42,433 nt of DNA from Hyphomicrobiales bacterium (GCA_003228955.1 QIGN01000109.1:1-42433); one strand, 5' to 3'; shown: positions 1 through 11,361, counted from the stretch's first letter. A program made the numbers and translations. The notes: generated by a model from the sequence alone, not told the origin.

Positions 1-91
1 AGCCTCCGCGCCCATCGGCGCGCTCTATGAAAAGTTCGGCATTACCGCAAAAGCCGTGGCGAAAGCGGCGAAGAGCGCCCGCGGGAAATAG
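1..91 (+). CDS. cbbT: Transketolase, C-terminal end (partial)
   Basis: Only the last 29 codons and the stop (TAG at 89-91) are inside the window; the gene starts upstream. Base 1 is the third base of a codon. The visible peptide begins [16 protein letters not shown] and ends in an Ala/Lys-rich tail, which matches the usual end of transketolases (G-A-S-x-P-x-x-x-L-Y-E-x-F-G-I-T). Transketolase moves two-carbon units between sugar phosphates in the Calvin cycle and the pentose phosphate pathway. Its position 25 bases before a class II aldolase and RuBisCO suggests the Calvin-cycle paralogue (CbbT); that assignment rests on context. Confidence 0.8.
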   Translation, partial: ASAPIGALYEKFGITAKAVAKAAKSARGK

Positions 92-116
92 AAATTCATC
101 GGATCAGGAGAGCAAG

Positions 117-2706
<2,590 letters not shown>

Positions 2707-2728
2707 GATTTGAGGAGAGTTTAATATC

Positions 2729-3163
2729 ATGATGACAAATCACGGCAATCGCCTGACGCAGGGGCAGTTTTCCTATCTGCCCGATCTGAGCGATGAGCAG
2801 ATCACACTGCAGATCAAATATGCGCTGAAAAACGGCTGGGCGGTAAATATCGAGTACACCGACGATCCGCATCCGCGCAACACCTACTGGGAAATGTTCG
2901 GCAATCCGATGTTCGACCTGAAGGACCCGGCCGGTATCCTGATGGAAATCAAGGAATGCCGCAAAACATTCCCGAACCATTACATCCGGGTCACGGCGTT
3001 CGACTCGACCCATGGCTGGGAGGCGCCGCGCATGTCCTATATTGTCAACCGGCCGGAAAAAGAGCCCGGCTTCCGCCTGACCCGCGAGGAACGCGGCGGC
3101 CGCACGCAGGGCTACACCATCCAGTCCTACGCCTCCGACCGGCCGGAAGGCGAGCGCTACTGA
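2729..3163 (+). CDS. cbbS: RuBisCO small subunit, red type
   Basis: A 144-residue small subunit that caps the RuBisCO L8 core. The family segments [18 protein letters not shown] near residues 8-25, [14 protein letters not shown] near 51-64 and [10 protein letters not shown] near 84-93 are visible. The long C-terminal tail after residue 105, including a Gly-Arg-rich turn, is the extension typical of red-type small subunits, which forms hairpins in the holoenzyme channel. Two adjacent ATG codons (2729 and 2732) could both serve; GAGGAG at 2712-2717 fits either. Confidence 0.96.
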   Translation: MMTNHGNRLTQGQFSYLPDLSDEQITLQIKYALKNGWAVNIEYTDDPHPRNTYWEMFGNPMFDLKDPAGILMEIKECRKTFPNHYIRVTAFDSTHGWEAPRMSYIVNRPEKEPGFRLTREERGGRTQGYTIQSYASDRPEGERY

Positions 3164-3204
3164 TACCAGCAGATGAACCCTGCCGGCAATGAGTGAGATG
3201 AGCC

Positions 3205-4167
3205 ATGGGAGAGACTGACATCCAGGCGGAAAAACCGGATCTGACGGCCCCTGGCGACGATGCGCCGGTAGACCTCGATGCCGAGTTTCAGGACTCGCAT
3301 ATCCAGGAAATCCTCGACAAGCTGGATCGCGAACTGGTCGGGCTGAAGCCGGTTAAAACCCGCATTCGCGAGATCGCGGCGTTGCTGCTGATCGACCGGC
3401 TGCGCCGCAAATTCGAGCTTGTGTCCGAAACCCCGACGCTGCACATGTGCTTCACCGGCAATCCCGGCACGGGCAAGACGACGGTCGCCATGCGCATGGG
3501 CGAAATCCTCAAGCGTCTCGGCTATGTGCGCGAGGGGCATCTTGTGACCGTGACCCGCGATGATCTGGTCGGCCAGTATATCGGTCACACCGCCCCCAAA
3601 ACAAAAGAAGTCATCAAGAAGGCGATGGGCGGTGTGCTGTTCATCGACGAGGCCTACTATCTCTACAAGCCGGAGAACGAGCGCGACTATGGCGCGGAGT
3701 CGATTGAAATCCTGCTCCAGGTCATGGAAAACAACCGCGACGACCTGGTGGTTATTCTGGCCGGCTACAAGGACAAGATGGACAGGTTTTTCCAGAGCAA
3801 TCCGGGGATGCGCTCGCGCGTCGCCCATCACATCGATTTCCCGGACTATTCACCCGGCGAGCTGATGGATATCGGCGAGCTGATGCTGGAGGAGCAGAAA
3901 TACCAGTTCAGCAAGGCGGGCGCGGAGGCTTTCCGCGAATATATTTCCCTGCGGGTCACTCTGGAGCATTTCGCCAATGCCCGTTCAATCCGCAATGCGC
4001 TCGACCGCGCGCGGCTGAGACAGGCCAACCGGCTTTTCGCAAAGCGCGGAAGTCCCCTGAAAAAAGCCGATCTGATGACGATTGAATCAGAAGACATTCG
4101 CGCCAGCCGGGTTTTCGTGGAGGGCAGACTCGACGCCAAGCTCAACGAGGCGCCCGAGCAGCCATAG
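3205..4167 (+). CDS. cbbX: Red-type RuBisCO activase CbbX (AAA+)
   Basis: A 320-residue AAA+ ATPase of the CbbX family. In red-type systems CbbX is activated by ribulose bisphosphate and pulls on the RuBisCO large-subunit C-terminus to release inhibitory sugar phosphates. Visible parts are the Walker A GNPGTGKT (residues 85-92), the pore-loop region YIGHTA (about 125-130), the Walker [11 protein letters not shown] (143-152) and an arginine-rich sensor segment near 210-215. It follows cbbS by 41 bases, the standard cbbLSX arrangement. No further cbb gene follows, so this appears to be the end of the operon. Confidence 0.95.
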   Translation: MGETDIQAEKPDLTAPGDDAPVDLDAEFQDSHIQEILDKLDRELVGLKPVKTRIREIAALLLIDRLRRKFELVSETPTLHMCFTGNPGTGKTTVAMRMGEILKRLGYVREGHLVTVTRDDLVGQYIGHTAPKTKEVIKKAMGGVLFIDEAYYLYKPENERDYGAESIEILLQVMENNRDDLVVILAGYKDKMDRFFQSNPGMRSRVAHHIDFPDYSPGELMDIGELMLEEQKYQFSKAGAEAFREYISLRVTLEHFANARSIRNALDRARLRQANRLFAKRGSPLKKADLMTIESEDIRASRVFVEGRLDAKLNEAPEQP

Positions 4168-4476
4168 AATCGCGGCGCCGCGCGGGATGACCGGCGACCG
4201 GCGATGACCGGGGACCGGCCCTTCGGCCTGGAAGTCGATGGCGGGTTCAACGCCGATACCGCGCATCTTGCCGGCGCGGCGGGCGGGAACAGCATGGCCG
4301 TGATGACCTGTCCGCCGGCCACACTTGTTTCCGTGCCGGACGCGCGTCCAAACCCTGGAGGGCGTCCGCCGCCGGAAAAGCGTTGGGAATCTTGTAGCTC
4401 ATTGATATAGAAGAGAGTGGAGTGCGCGTGGATTGCGATTTGAGTTTTGCGGTCCGGTTCGGGGTTGGGGGAAGCA
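4168..4476. other. Intergenic region between cbbX and the ABC-transporter operon
   Basis: About 300 bases without a convincing gene. The first part has repeated GACCGG/GACCGGC units (about 4188-4220) and a weak GGCC-type stem near 4216-4229 that might end cbb transcription, but there is no T-run. The downstream part becomes less GC-rich and carries the promoter candidate listed separately. A 68-codon open frame at 4204-4410 has no recognisable features and is not called. Confidence 0.5.
4383..4411 (+). promoter_or_regulatory. Promoter candidate for the ABC-transporter operon
   Basis: TTGGGA at 4383-4388 and TATAGA at 4406-4411 are separated by exactly 17 bases and resemble sigma-70 -35 and -10 elements. 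They lie about 65 bases before the start of the first transporter gene, in a locally AT-richer stretch. Prediction from the sequence only. Confidence 0.45.
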
Positions 4477-5580
4477 ATGTCTTCAAAGAGTGACAGTTCT
4501 TTTCTCCAGTTCAAAAATGTGAAGAAGAGTTATGACCAGAAAACCCTGGTCGTCAAAGACTTCAACCTCGATGTCAAAAAAGGGGAATTCGTTACTCTGC
4601 TGGGTCCTTCGGGTTCGGGCAAGACAACCGTGCTGATGATGCTGGCGGGGTTTGAAAGCATCACCAGCGGCGACATTACGATACAGGGCGAGTCCATCAA
4701 AAGGACCGCGCCCTACCGCCGCAATATCGGCATGGTGTTTCAGAGCTATGCGCTGTTTCCGCATCTGACGGTCTCGGAAAATCTCGGCTATCCCCTGTCG
4801 GTACGCAAACTCGACAAGAGCGACATCAAGGCCAAGGTCGGCAACTATCTGAAGCTCATCGAACTGGAAGCGTTCGGAGACCGCTACCCTGGCCAGCTGT
4901 CCGGCGGGCAGAGGCAACGCGTGGCGCTTGCGCGCGCGCTGATTTACGAGCCGCGTCTGGTGCTGATGGACGAGCCCCTGGGCGCGCTGGACAAAAAACT
5001 GCGCGAGCAGATGCAGTTTGAAATTTCCCACCTTCACCACCGTCTTGGGTTCACCGTCATCTATGTGACGCATGACCAGACCGAGGCGCTGACCATGTCG
5101 AGCCGGATTGCGGTGTTCAACAATGGCGTGGTCCAGCAATGCGCACCGCCCGATGATCTTTATGAACGCCCGAGCAATGCGTTCGTCGCCGGTTTTATTG
5201 GCGAGAACAATTTTATTTCGGGAAATGTTTCAGCTCACAAGAAGAAAACCGTCAGTGTCGCTGTTCCGGGCGGAAGGAAAATTGTGGCGCAGAATGCGGA
5301 TGTCGGGTCCGGCGAAAAGAACTGCATCATTTCAATCCGGCCGGAGAAGATTTTCATCCAGCCGACGGCTCATGCCTATGACAACGAAATCACGGCAAAA
5401 TTCGTCGCCCGCTATTATGTGGGCGATTTTATCCGGTACAATTTCAGATTGGCCGACCGCACCGAAATCACGGTCAAGGTCCTGAACGACCTTGCCGCGC
5501 CGGAATTTTCCGAAGATGAGGACGCCAAACTCGTGTGGCTGACCAAGGACTGCTTCGCATTCAGAAAAGAACGGCAATAA
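4477..5580 (+). CDS. ABC transporter ATP-binding protein, spermidine/putrescine type
   Basis: A 367-residue importer ATPase of the PotA family, cytoplasmic, powering uptake through the two permeases encoded downstream. Visible motifs are the Walker A GPSGSGKT (43-50), the Q-loop in VFQSYALFPH, the ABC signature LSGGQ (141-145), the Walker B LVLMDEP (161-167), the D-loop GALD and the switch histidine in YVTHDQTEA. Residues beyond about 235 form the C-terminal TOBE-like regulatory domain. The start at 4477 has GGGGGA just before it; ten extra in-frame codons upstream look non-coding. It is first in a four-gene operon. Substrate is inferred from the family: polyamine is most likely, a related small cationic compound is possible. 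Confidence 0.9.
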   Translation: MSSKSDSSFLQFKNVKKSYDQKTLVVKDFNLDVKKGEFVTLLGPSGSGKTTVLMMLAGFESITSGDITIQGESIKRTAPYRRNIGMVFQSYALFPHLTVSENLGYPLSVRKLDKSDIKAKVGNYLKLIELEAFGDRYPGQLSGGQRQRVALARALIYEPRLVLMDEPLGALDKKLREQMQFEISHLHHRLGFTVIYVTHDQTEALTMSSRIAVFNNGVVQQCAPPDDLYERPSNAFVAGFIGENNFISGNVSAHKKKTVSVAVPGGRKIVAQNADVGSGEKNCIISIRPEKIFIQPTAHAYDNEITAKFVARYYVGDFIRYNFRLADRTEITVKVLNDLAAPEFSEDEDAKLVWLTKDCFAFRKERQ

Positions 5581-5635
5581 CGCCGTTCGATCGCACCGCC
5601 GCCAACAGGCGTGGTTGCAAAACAGGGAGGAAACC

Positions 5636-6709
5636 ATGAAGCCAATGAAACAGTTACGAAACCTGATCCTCGGCGCCGCCGCGCTGCTGGCAGGTGCGGC
5701 CGGACAACAGGCAGCCGCGGAATCGCTTACCGCCGTCTCTTTCGGCGGCGCCTATGGCGCGGCCCAGAAAAAACACATGATCGACCCTTACATGGCGAAA
5801 TCAGGGAACAAAATCCTGTTTGAGGATTACAAGGGCGGCATCGCGGAAATCAAGGCCCAGGTCAAGGCCGGCAACATCCTGTGGGACGTGGTCGACATCG
5901 AGGTGATTGATCTTGAACGTGCCTGTTCGGAAGGCCTGCTGGAGGTTATTCCCCGCAGCATCCTGCCCCCAGGGGAAGATGGCACCCCGGCAATAAAGGA
6001 TTTTATCCCCGCCGCGCTGGCGAACGAATGCGGTGTGGGCGTCATCGTCTGGACCATCATCTACGCCTATAACGAGAAGACAATTGGCGGCAACAAGCCA
6101 AGCACCATCGCCGACTTCTTCGACACCAAGAAGTTTCCTGGCAAGCGGGCCATGCGCAAGCGCCCGCAGGTCAACATGGAATGGGCCCTGATCGCCGATG
6201 GCGTCGCGCCGGGCGAGGTCTACAAGGTTATGGCGACCAAGGAAGGGCAGGCCCGCGCATTGGCCAAGCTGGACACCATCAAGAAGGATATTGTCTGGTT
6301 CGACAGCTGGTCGCAGGCTCCGCAATTGCTCAATGACGGCGGCGCGGTGATGGTTCAGTCCGCCAACGGGCGTATCTTCGATGCAATCAAGAAAGACAAA
6401 AAGCCGTTCACAATGGTCTGGGACAACCATGTCTATGACCTCGACGTGTGGGCGGTCGTCAAGGGCACCAAGAAGAAGAAGATGGCCTTTGACTTTATCT
6501 CTTTCGCCACCGGCACCAAGCCGCTGTCCGGCATGACGGACGTCGCCTACGGACCGACACGCAAGTCGTCCGGCAAATATATCGACCCCGCCGTTGTTCC
6601 CAATCTGCCGACTTCGTACCTCGACAAGGGCGTCAAGGCGGACGGTATCTTCTGGGCCGATTTCGGCGAGTCTCTCGGCGAGAAATTCAATGAATGGCTG
6701 CTGAAGTAG
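5636..6709 (+). CDS. Periplasmic substrate-binding protein, polyamine type (PotD/PotF-like)
   Basis: A 357-residue extracellular solute-binding protein. Residues 1-28 form a Sec signal peptide (basic start, hydrophobic LILGAAALLAGAAG, small residues before the likely cut near AAA-ES). The mature start LTAVSFGGAYGAAQKK and later segments such as WDVVDIEV, VIVWTIIYAYN and NVNMEWAL-like helices fit the PotD/PotF/spermidine-putrescine binding family. A strong ribosome-binding site (GGGAGG) precedes the ATG. It lies between the ATPase and the permeases. The hairpin just downstream probably allows more binding protein than permease to be made. The exact ligand is not determined. Confidence 0.88.
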   Translation: MKPMKQLRNLILGAAALLAGAAGQQAAAESLTAVSFGGAYGAAQKKHMIDPYMAKSGNKILFEDYKGGIAEIKAQVKAGNILWDVVDIEVIDLERACSEGLLEVIPRSILPPGEDGTPAIKDFIPAALANECGVGVIVWTIIYAYNEKTIGGNKPSTIADFFDTKKFPGKRAMRKRPQVNMEWALIADGVAPGEVYKVMATKEGQARALAKLDTIKKDIVWFDSWSQAPQLLNDGGAVMVQSANGRIFDAIKKDKKPFTMVWDNHVYDLDVWAVVKGTKKKKMAFDFISFATGTKPLSGMTDVAYGPTRKSSGKYIDPAVVPNLPTSYLDKGVKADGIFWADFGESLGEKFNEWLLK

Positions 6710-6722
6710 CCTATGCATCAGG

Positions 6723-6753
6723 CCGTCCGGAAGGGTTAGACCTTTCCGGACGG
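6723..6753 (+). terminator. Hairpin after the binding-protein gene, probable attenuator or mRNA-stability stem
   Basis: Two 13-base arms (6723-6735 and 6741-6753) pair with a single G-U wobble around the loop TTAGA. No T-run follows, so it is probably a partial terminator or a 3'-end stabiliser rather than a full stop. Such stems between binding-protein and permease genes are common in importer operons and explain unequal expression. Confidence 0.7.
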
Positions 6754-6850
6754 CGCCTTCGCGGCTTTGCAGGCGTGGTCACGTACCGGATTGTCCGGCG
6801 GCCGGCCTGACCGGGCCGCCCGATAACAGCAAGAGGGTCACGGCCAGCCC

Positions 6851-8095
6851 ATGGCACAGAAACCGATAATCCTTTCGGCGGAAGAAACGGTATCCGCGCG
6901 CCGCGAACTGTTCCGGCGCAAATTTATGGCATTCGCTTTTGTGTCGCCCTTGCTGCTGTTCCTCCTCTTCGCATTCGTCGCGCCGATCAGTACGATGCTT
7001 TATCGCAGCTTCTACAACCCGACCGTCGCCGTGCTCATTCCGCAGACAATTGCGGCGATGAAGACCTGGGAGGGGAAATCGGTTCCCGGCACGGACGTCA
7101 CGGCCGTGTTTGCCGCCGAGCTGAAACAGCTTGCCAAAAAGCGCCTGTCGGGCCAGCTGGCCGAAGCGCTGAACCGGGTGAGGCCGGGCCTGTCGAGCAT
7201 TGTAAAATCGACGGCGCGCAAAATGCGCCGCGCCGAGGACGCCGACCTAAAGGAAAAAGGGACCGAACTCCTGATGGAGGCCAACGGCGTGTGGGCGGAA
7301 AAATCCACATGGCGGGCCGTCGCCCGCGCCGGCAAGGTTTATACCGTGGACAATTTCCTGACCGCCCTCGATCTTGAAACCAACGAAAGCGGGTCAATTC
7401 AGCGCCGCGAAGCCACGCAGATTTATGTGGCCCTTTACACAAAGACCCTGCGCATTGCACTGATCATCACCGTGCTCAGTCTTCTGCTCGGCTACCCGCT
7501 GGCCTATTACCTGGCCAACGCTCCCTCCAAGCTCGCCAATGCCTTGATGCTGATGGTGCTGCTGCCGTTCTGGACGTCTTTGCTTGTGCGCACGACATCG
7601 TGGATCGCCCTGCTTCAGACCAACGGGGTGGTGAACTCGACCCTGATCTGGTCCGGGCTGATCGATACGCCGCTGGAGTTGCTTTACACCCAGTTTTCGA
7701 CCGTCATCGCCATGACGCATATTCTGCTGCCCTTCATGATCCTGCCGCTGTATTCGGTCATGAAAGGCATCGACCCGAGCTATATGCGTGCTGCGTTGTC
7801 CATGGGCAGCAAGCCGGTTCCCGCGTTCATTCGCATCTATCTGCCGATGTCGCTGCCGGGCCTCAGCGCGGGCGCGCTGCTCGTTTTCATTATTTCGGTC
7901 GGCTATTACATCACCCCGGCGCTGGTGGGCGGCACCGACGGCCAGATGATTTCCAATATCATCGCGTTTCACATGCAGCAGTCCAACAACTGGGAGCTGG
8001 CGGCCGCTCTGGGCACGCTGCTGCTGATCCTCATCGTCGCGCTTTACTGGACCTATGACCGGCTGGTTGGCGCTGGAAACATCAAACTGGGATAG
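6851..8095 (+). CDS. ABC transporter permease, PotB-like, with large first periplasmic loop
   Basis: A 414-residue inner-membrane permease of the binding-protein-dependent type. A first membrane segment at about residues 26-48 is followed by a hydrophilic, Lys/Arg/Glu-rich stretch of about 140 residues (about 55-195) that should lie in the periplasm. Five more membrane segments follow (about 198-222, 232-252, 280-305, 335-360, 380-402). The EAA-type loop that docks the ATPase is seen at YMRAALSMGSKPVPAF. The long first loop is larger than in E. coli PotB. It follows the binding-protein gene by 141 bases containing a hairpin, and the next permease gene starts 5 bases after its stop. Confidence 0.88.
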   Translation: MAQKPIILSAEETVSARRELFRRKFMAFAFVSPLLLFLLFAFVAPISTMLYRSFYNPTVAVLIPQTIAAMKTWEGKSVPGTDVTAVFAAELKQLAKKRLSGQLAEALNRVRPGLSSIVKSTARKMRRAEDADLKEKGTELLMEANGVWAEKSTWRAVARAGKVYTVDNFLTALDLETNESGSIQRREATQIYVALYTKTLRIALIITVLSLLLGYPLAYYLANAPSKLANALMLMVLLPFWTSLLVRTTSWIALLQTNGVVNSTLIWSGLIDTPLELLYTQFSTVIAMTHILLPFMILPLYSVMKGIDPSYMRAALSMGSKPVPAFIRIYLPMSLPGLSAGALLVFIISVGYYITPALVGGTDGQMISNIIAFHMQQSNNWELAAALGTLLLILIVALYWTYDRLVGAGNIKLG

Positions 8096-8100
8096 GGAAG

Positions 8101-8949
8101 TTGAGCAAATTTCCGCACTATTTTTCGATCTGGGACAAGGCAAGCCACTATGGCCTGAAATGGACCGCCTGGGCGGTGCTGTTCTTTCTCATGCTGCCGA
8201 TACTGGTGATCATCCCGCTGTCATTTAACGTGGAGCCGTATTTTACCTTCACCGACGGCATGCTGCGCCTGGATCCGGACGCATATTCACTGCGCTGGTA
8301 CAAGGAAATTTTCTCCGATGACAAATGGGTTCTGGCCATCCAGAACAGCTTTTTCATCGGTATCTTCGCCGCCCTTCTCGCCACGGTGATAGGAACGGTG
8401 GCGGCGGTGGGTCTGTCACGGCCCGAGATGCCGTTCAAGCGCCTGATCACCGCGCTGCTCCTCTCGCCCATGATCGTGCCCCTGATCATTATCGCGGCGG
8501 GAATGTTTTTCTTCTACACCAGGTTCAATCTGGTTGGCAGCTATCTGGGCCTGATCATTGCCCATGCCACGCTCGGAACGCCCTTCGTCATCATCACCGT
8601 AACGGCGGCGCTCACCGGGTTTGACCGCTCCTTGTATAATGCCGCGCTCAGCGCCGGGGCGGCGCCACTCAAGGCCTTCTGGGATATTGTTGTGCCGCTG
8701 ATCCGCCCGGGGGTGATTTCAGGCGGTCTGTTCGCCTTCGTGACGTCCTTCGATGAGGTTGTTCTGGTGCTGTTTCTGGCGGGACCGGGCCAGAGAACCA
8801 TTCCCAAACAGATGTTTTCCGGCCTGCGCGAGCAGATAAACCCGACAATCCTTGCGGTCGCGACCCTGCTGATCGTGGTATCGGTCGCCTTTCTCATGAC
8901 GCTGGAATTTCTGCGCCGCCGCGCCGAGCGCATCAGAAGCGGGCAATAA
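8101..8949 (+). CDS. ABC transporter permease, PotC-like
   Basis: A 282-residue inner-membrane permease with about six membrane segments (about 21-42, 77-100, 112-135, 145-168, 195-220, 245-268). The EAA-like ATPase-docking loop is NAALSAGAAPLKAFWDIVVPLIRPG. The start is TTG at 8101, five bases after the stop of the first permease gene, with AGGGA overlapping that stop as ribosome-binding site, so the two are translationally linked. It forms the second half of the transmembrane pore and is the last gene of the operon. Confidence 0.9.
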   Translation: MSKFPHYFSIWDKASHYGLKWTAWAVLFFLMLPILVIIPLSFNVEPYFTFTDGMLRLDPDAYSLRWYKEIFSDDKWVLAIQNSFFIGIFAALLATVIGTVAAVGLSRPEMPFKRLITALLLSPMIVPLIIIAAGMFFFYTRFNLVGSYLGLIIAHATLGTPFVIITVTAALTGFDRSLYNAALSAGAAPLKAFWDIVVPLIRPGVISGGLFAFVTSFDEVVLVLFLAGPGQRTIPKQMFSGLREQINPTILAVATLLIVVSVAFLMTLEFLRRRAERIRSGQ

Positions 8950-9047
8950 GGAGAGAGCCCGACCCGCCGGCGAAAAGGGCGGTCCCTGTCCGGCCGCGCA
9001 AAAAATAACGATACGCGGAGTAGAGGCCCTGCAAAGTCAGTGGCCTC

Positions 9048-9067
9048 CCCGGGTTCCCGAACCCGGG
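9048..9067. terminator. Palindromic stem-loop between the transporter operon and tRNA-Gly
   Basis: Arms CCCGGGTT (9048-9055) and AACCCGGG (9060-9067) pair perfectly around a four-base loop. It sits six bases beyond the 3' end of the leftward tRNA and about 100 bases after the rightward transporter operon, so it may end either transcript. No T-run is present on either strand, so termination is only inferred. Confidence 0.5.
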
Positions 9068-9073
9068 AGAAAA

Positions 9074-9148
9074 TGGAGCGGGCGATGAGATTCGAACTCA
9101 CGACTTCAACCTTGGCAAGGTTGCGCTCTACCCCTGAGCTACGCCCGC
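9074..9148 (-). tRNA. tRNA-Gly (anticodon GCC)
   Basis: On the minus strand the sequence folds into a cloverleaf. The 7-bp acceptor stem starts GCGGGCG and pairs with CGCCCGC, then discriminator T and an encoded CCA (3' end at 9074). The D arm contains GCTCAGGGGTAGAGC. The anticodon stem CAACC/GGTTG encloses the loop TTGCCAA with anticodon GCC at 9114-9116, and the T arm contains GTTCGAATC. It reads glycine codons GGC and GGT. No neighbouring tRNA is present, so it is a single-gene unit. Confidence 0.97.
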
Positions 9149-9187
9149 ATGTCCATTGAGATGATAGGTCATCACAACCAAGGCCGT

Positions 9188-9216
9188 TATATCGCGCAAT
9201 AGTAAATTCTTTGCAA
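9188..9216 (-). promoter_or_regulatory. Promoter candidate for tRNA-Gly
   Basis: On the minus strand TTGCAA (9211-9216) and GATATA (9188-9193) are separated by 17 bases and lie about 40 bases upstream of the mature tRNA 5' end. They resemble sigma-70 -35 and -10 boxes. A short 5' leader would be removed by RNase P. Confidence 0.55.
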
Positions 9217-9313
9217 GTGTGCGAACCGGCTGGCCCGCCGGTTCAGCCCCGGGTTCACGCCAACGGTCCTGAAGGTCCTGAGGCCGTAGAGCCGCGCGGG
9301 TCCAGAGCGCCGT

Positions 9314-9691
9314 CTACGCAGCCGCCTTTTCCTCCGCATCAGTCCTGATCGCCACCCAGGTGATGGACGCCGTCAGCGCATCGAGGGCGGCGAATATCAG
9401 CAGCCCCAGACCGGCGGTGCCCGTCGCCACCATGGCCGCCATGAAGGTGGCCGAGGCGTAGCGCGCCAGCACGCTCCAGCCCAGCATGGGATTAAAACGG
9501 CTCATGACGGCGGCTATATAAAAACCGCCGATAACGCCGGCGAACAGGCCGGTAAAGCGGACCCATAACTCGTCGCCGGCACTCAGGCCGAACAGTTCAA
9601 GAGCAAAATGCGGAAACATCAAAAACGATACCGCCACGGAGAGCACCAGATACAGTCCGTACATGAAAACGCTCAACGCCGCCCTGGTCAT
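9314..9691 (-). CDS. Small four-helix membrane protein of unknown function
   Basis: A 125-residue protein that I do not recognise. It has four hydrophobic segments, at about residues 5-27, 43-66, 73-93 and 95-115, separated by short polar turns (for example SRFNPMLGW), and a charged Ala/Glu/Lys tail. This looks like a small inner-membrane protein. It is alone on the minus strand, between the tRNA gene and the PrdX gene, with base composition and codon usage like its neighbours. Long uninterrupted frame and clear membrane topology support a real gene; no function is proposed. Confidence 0.65.
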   Translation of the reverse strand: MTRAALSVFMYGLYLVLSVAVSFLMFPHFALELFGLSAGDELWVRFTGLFAGVIGGFYIAAVMSRFNPMLGWSVLARYASATFMAAMVATGTAGLGLLIFAALDALTASITWVAIRTDAEEKAAA

Positions 9692-9815
9692 TTTACCCCC
9701 GGATGATACGCCCTCAGCCTAATGCGGCCGACGCGGGCACGGCAAGTGCGCAGTTGCGCGCACCAGCCCACAAATGCGCTGTACAAGTCCGCGCCAGGAC
9801 ATAAACTCGTTTCCC

Positions 9816-10355
9816 ATGGATAAACCACCCGCTACGCGAGGGCAGTTGCTGTCCCGTCTGAAGACGCTGGGGATCGAGGCGGCGACGGTTGAACACCCGC
9901 CCCTGTTCACGGTCGGGGAGTCGCGCGCGCTGCGCGGTGAAATCCCCGGAGCGCACACCAAGAACCTGTTTCTGAAATGCAAGAAGGGTACGCTCTGGCT
10001 GGTGGTGGCGCTCGAAGACGCGGTGATCGATCTGAAGCGGGTACACAAGAAACTGGGCAGCGGACGGCTGAGTTTCGGCCGGGCGGAACTGCTGGAGGAA
10101 ACCCTTGGAGTACCGCCGGGATCGGTAACGCCGTTTTCGCTCATCAACGATGCGAGCCAGCGTGTTTCCGTCATTTTGGATGCGGATATGATGACTCACG
10201 AGTTGCTGAATTTCCATCCTCTGGTGAACACGGCAACCACGGCAATTGCCCGCGATGACCTGCTCATCTTCATTCGCGATTGCGGCCATGACCCGGCAAT
10301 CGTGGCCGTCAGCGAACCTGAGGAGGACCACACCGCGGATATTGCGGCGTCATAA
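9816..10355 (+). CDS. YbaK/PrdX-family aminoacyl-tRNA deacylase
   Basis: A 179-residue stand-alone editing-domain protein. The family hydrolyses mischarged tRNAs, typically alanyl-tRNA(Pro), in the cytoplasm. The segments EHPPLFTVGESRAL (about 26-39), TKNLFLKCKKGTLWLVV (about 48-64), LSFGRAELLEETLGVPPGSVTPF (about 84-106) and FHPLVNTATTAI (about 133-144) are the conserved blocks of the PrdX/ProX subgroup. The start at 9816 is chosen because homology begins just after it; an in-frame ATG at 9774 adds 14 unlike residues. Next comes cnoX after 97 bases. Confidence 0.88.
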   Translation: MDKPPATRGQLLSRLKTLGIEAATVEHPPLFTVGESRALRGEIPGAHTKNLFLKCKKGTLWLVVALEDAVIDLKRVHKKLGSGRLSFGRAELLEETLGVPPGSVTPFSLINDASQRVSVILDADMMTHELLNFHPLVNTATTAIARDDLLIFIRDCGHDPAIVAVSEPEEDHTADIAAS

Positions 10356-10452
10356 GCGGTTGCCAACGCATCGCTGTCAGGTCATTTTTACTTCGCAACC
10401 GGACAACGAGGCCCGCCGGCATGATGCGCGGCGGCGGCGAGGCTGGAGATAC

Positions 10453-11361
10453 ATGGAACCACCACTCCTGGACCGGACGCCAGATGGCGCCGAAGGCCTG
10501 ATAAAGGATACCACGACACAGGGCTTCATGGCCGATGTGGTCGACGCCTCGCATGAGGCGCTGGTGCTGGTCGATTTCTGGGCGCCCTGGTGCGAGCCCT
10601 GCAAACAGCTCACGCCGGTGCTGGAGCGCGCGGTCGCGGCGGCGGGCGGCTCCGTCCGCCTTGTGAAACTCAATATCGACGAGCACCCCTCGATTCCGGG
10701 CCAGCTCGGCGTCCAGTCGGTCCCAGCCGTTTACGCCTTCAAGGCCGGGCAGCCGGTCGACCGGTTTTCCGGCGCGCTGCCCGAATCCCAGGTGAAGGAA
10801 TTCATTGCCCGCCACGCGGAACCAACGGACGCGTCGCGGGCGGAAGCGGAAATCGAGGCGGGCGAAGCAGCGCTCGATGCCGGCGATTTTGAAATCGCGG
10901 CCCAGGCCTTCGCGGCGATCCTCCAGGGCGACCCGGCCAGCACCCGCGCCATCGCCGGGCTGGCGAAATGCTATATTCTCTCCGGCGATCTGGAGCGCGC
11001 TGAACAGACATTGGCGCTGGCGCCCGATGGAGCAAAAAACACCGCCGCGATCGACGCCGTGAAAGCCATGCTGGAGCTGGCCCGCAAGTCGGATGAGGCG
11101 GGGGACGTCGCCGAACTGAGATCGCGGGCCGAAGCCAATCCGAAGGATTTTCAGCTGCGCTGCGATCTGGCGATCGCGCTCAACGCATCTGGGGACCGCG
11201 AAGGCGCGGCCAGGCAGCTGCTTGAGATTATCGAACTCGACGGCGGCTGGAGCGAGGGCGCGGCCAAGGCCCAGCTGCTTCAGTTCTTCGAGGCCTGGGG
11301 CAATGAAGAGCCGGCCACCGTGGCCGGACGGCAGAAACTTTCGCTGCTCCTGTTTTCATGA
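10453..11361 (+). CDS. cnoX: CnoX-like thioredoxin/tetratricopeptide co-chaperone
   Basis: A 302-residue cytoplasmic protein with an N-terminal thioredoxin domain (about 20-125) and a C-terminal helical TPR-like region (about 130-300). The redox motif WCEPC (Cys47, Cys50) is complete, unlike E. coli YbbN/CnoX, which lacks the first cysteine; alphaproteobacterial CnoX proteins usually keep both. CnoX protects proteins from over-oxidation and hands them to GroEL and DnaK. The start at 10453 is supported by GGAG at 10445-10448; an in-frame upstream ATG lies inside the PrdX gene. It probably forms an operon with the LON-domain gene 35 bases downstream. Confidence 0.86.
   Translation: MEPPLLDRTPDGAEGLIKDTTTQGFMADVVDASHEALVLVDFWAPWCEPCKQLTPVLERAVAAAGGSVRLVKLNIDEHPSIPGQLGVQSVPAVYAFKAGQPVDRFSGALPESQVKEFIARHAEPTDASRAEAEIEAGEAALDAGDFEIAAQAFAAILQGDPASTRAIAGLAKCYILSGDLERAEQTLALAPDGAKNTAAIDAVKAMLELARKSDEAGDVAELRSRAEANPKDFQLRCDLAIALNASGDREGAARQLLEIIELDGGWSEGAAKAQLLQFFEAWGNEEPATVAGRQKLSLLLFS

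Noticed and set aside
4204-4410. A 68-codon open frame between cbbX and the transporter
   Set aside because: No ribosome-binding site, no conserved pattern, and Gly/Pro/Ala composition expected from random GC-rich DNA.
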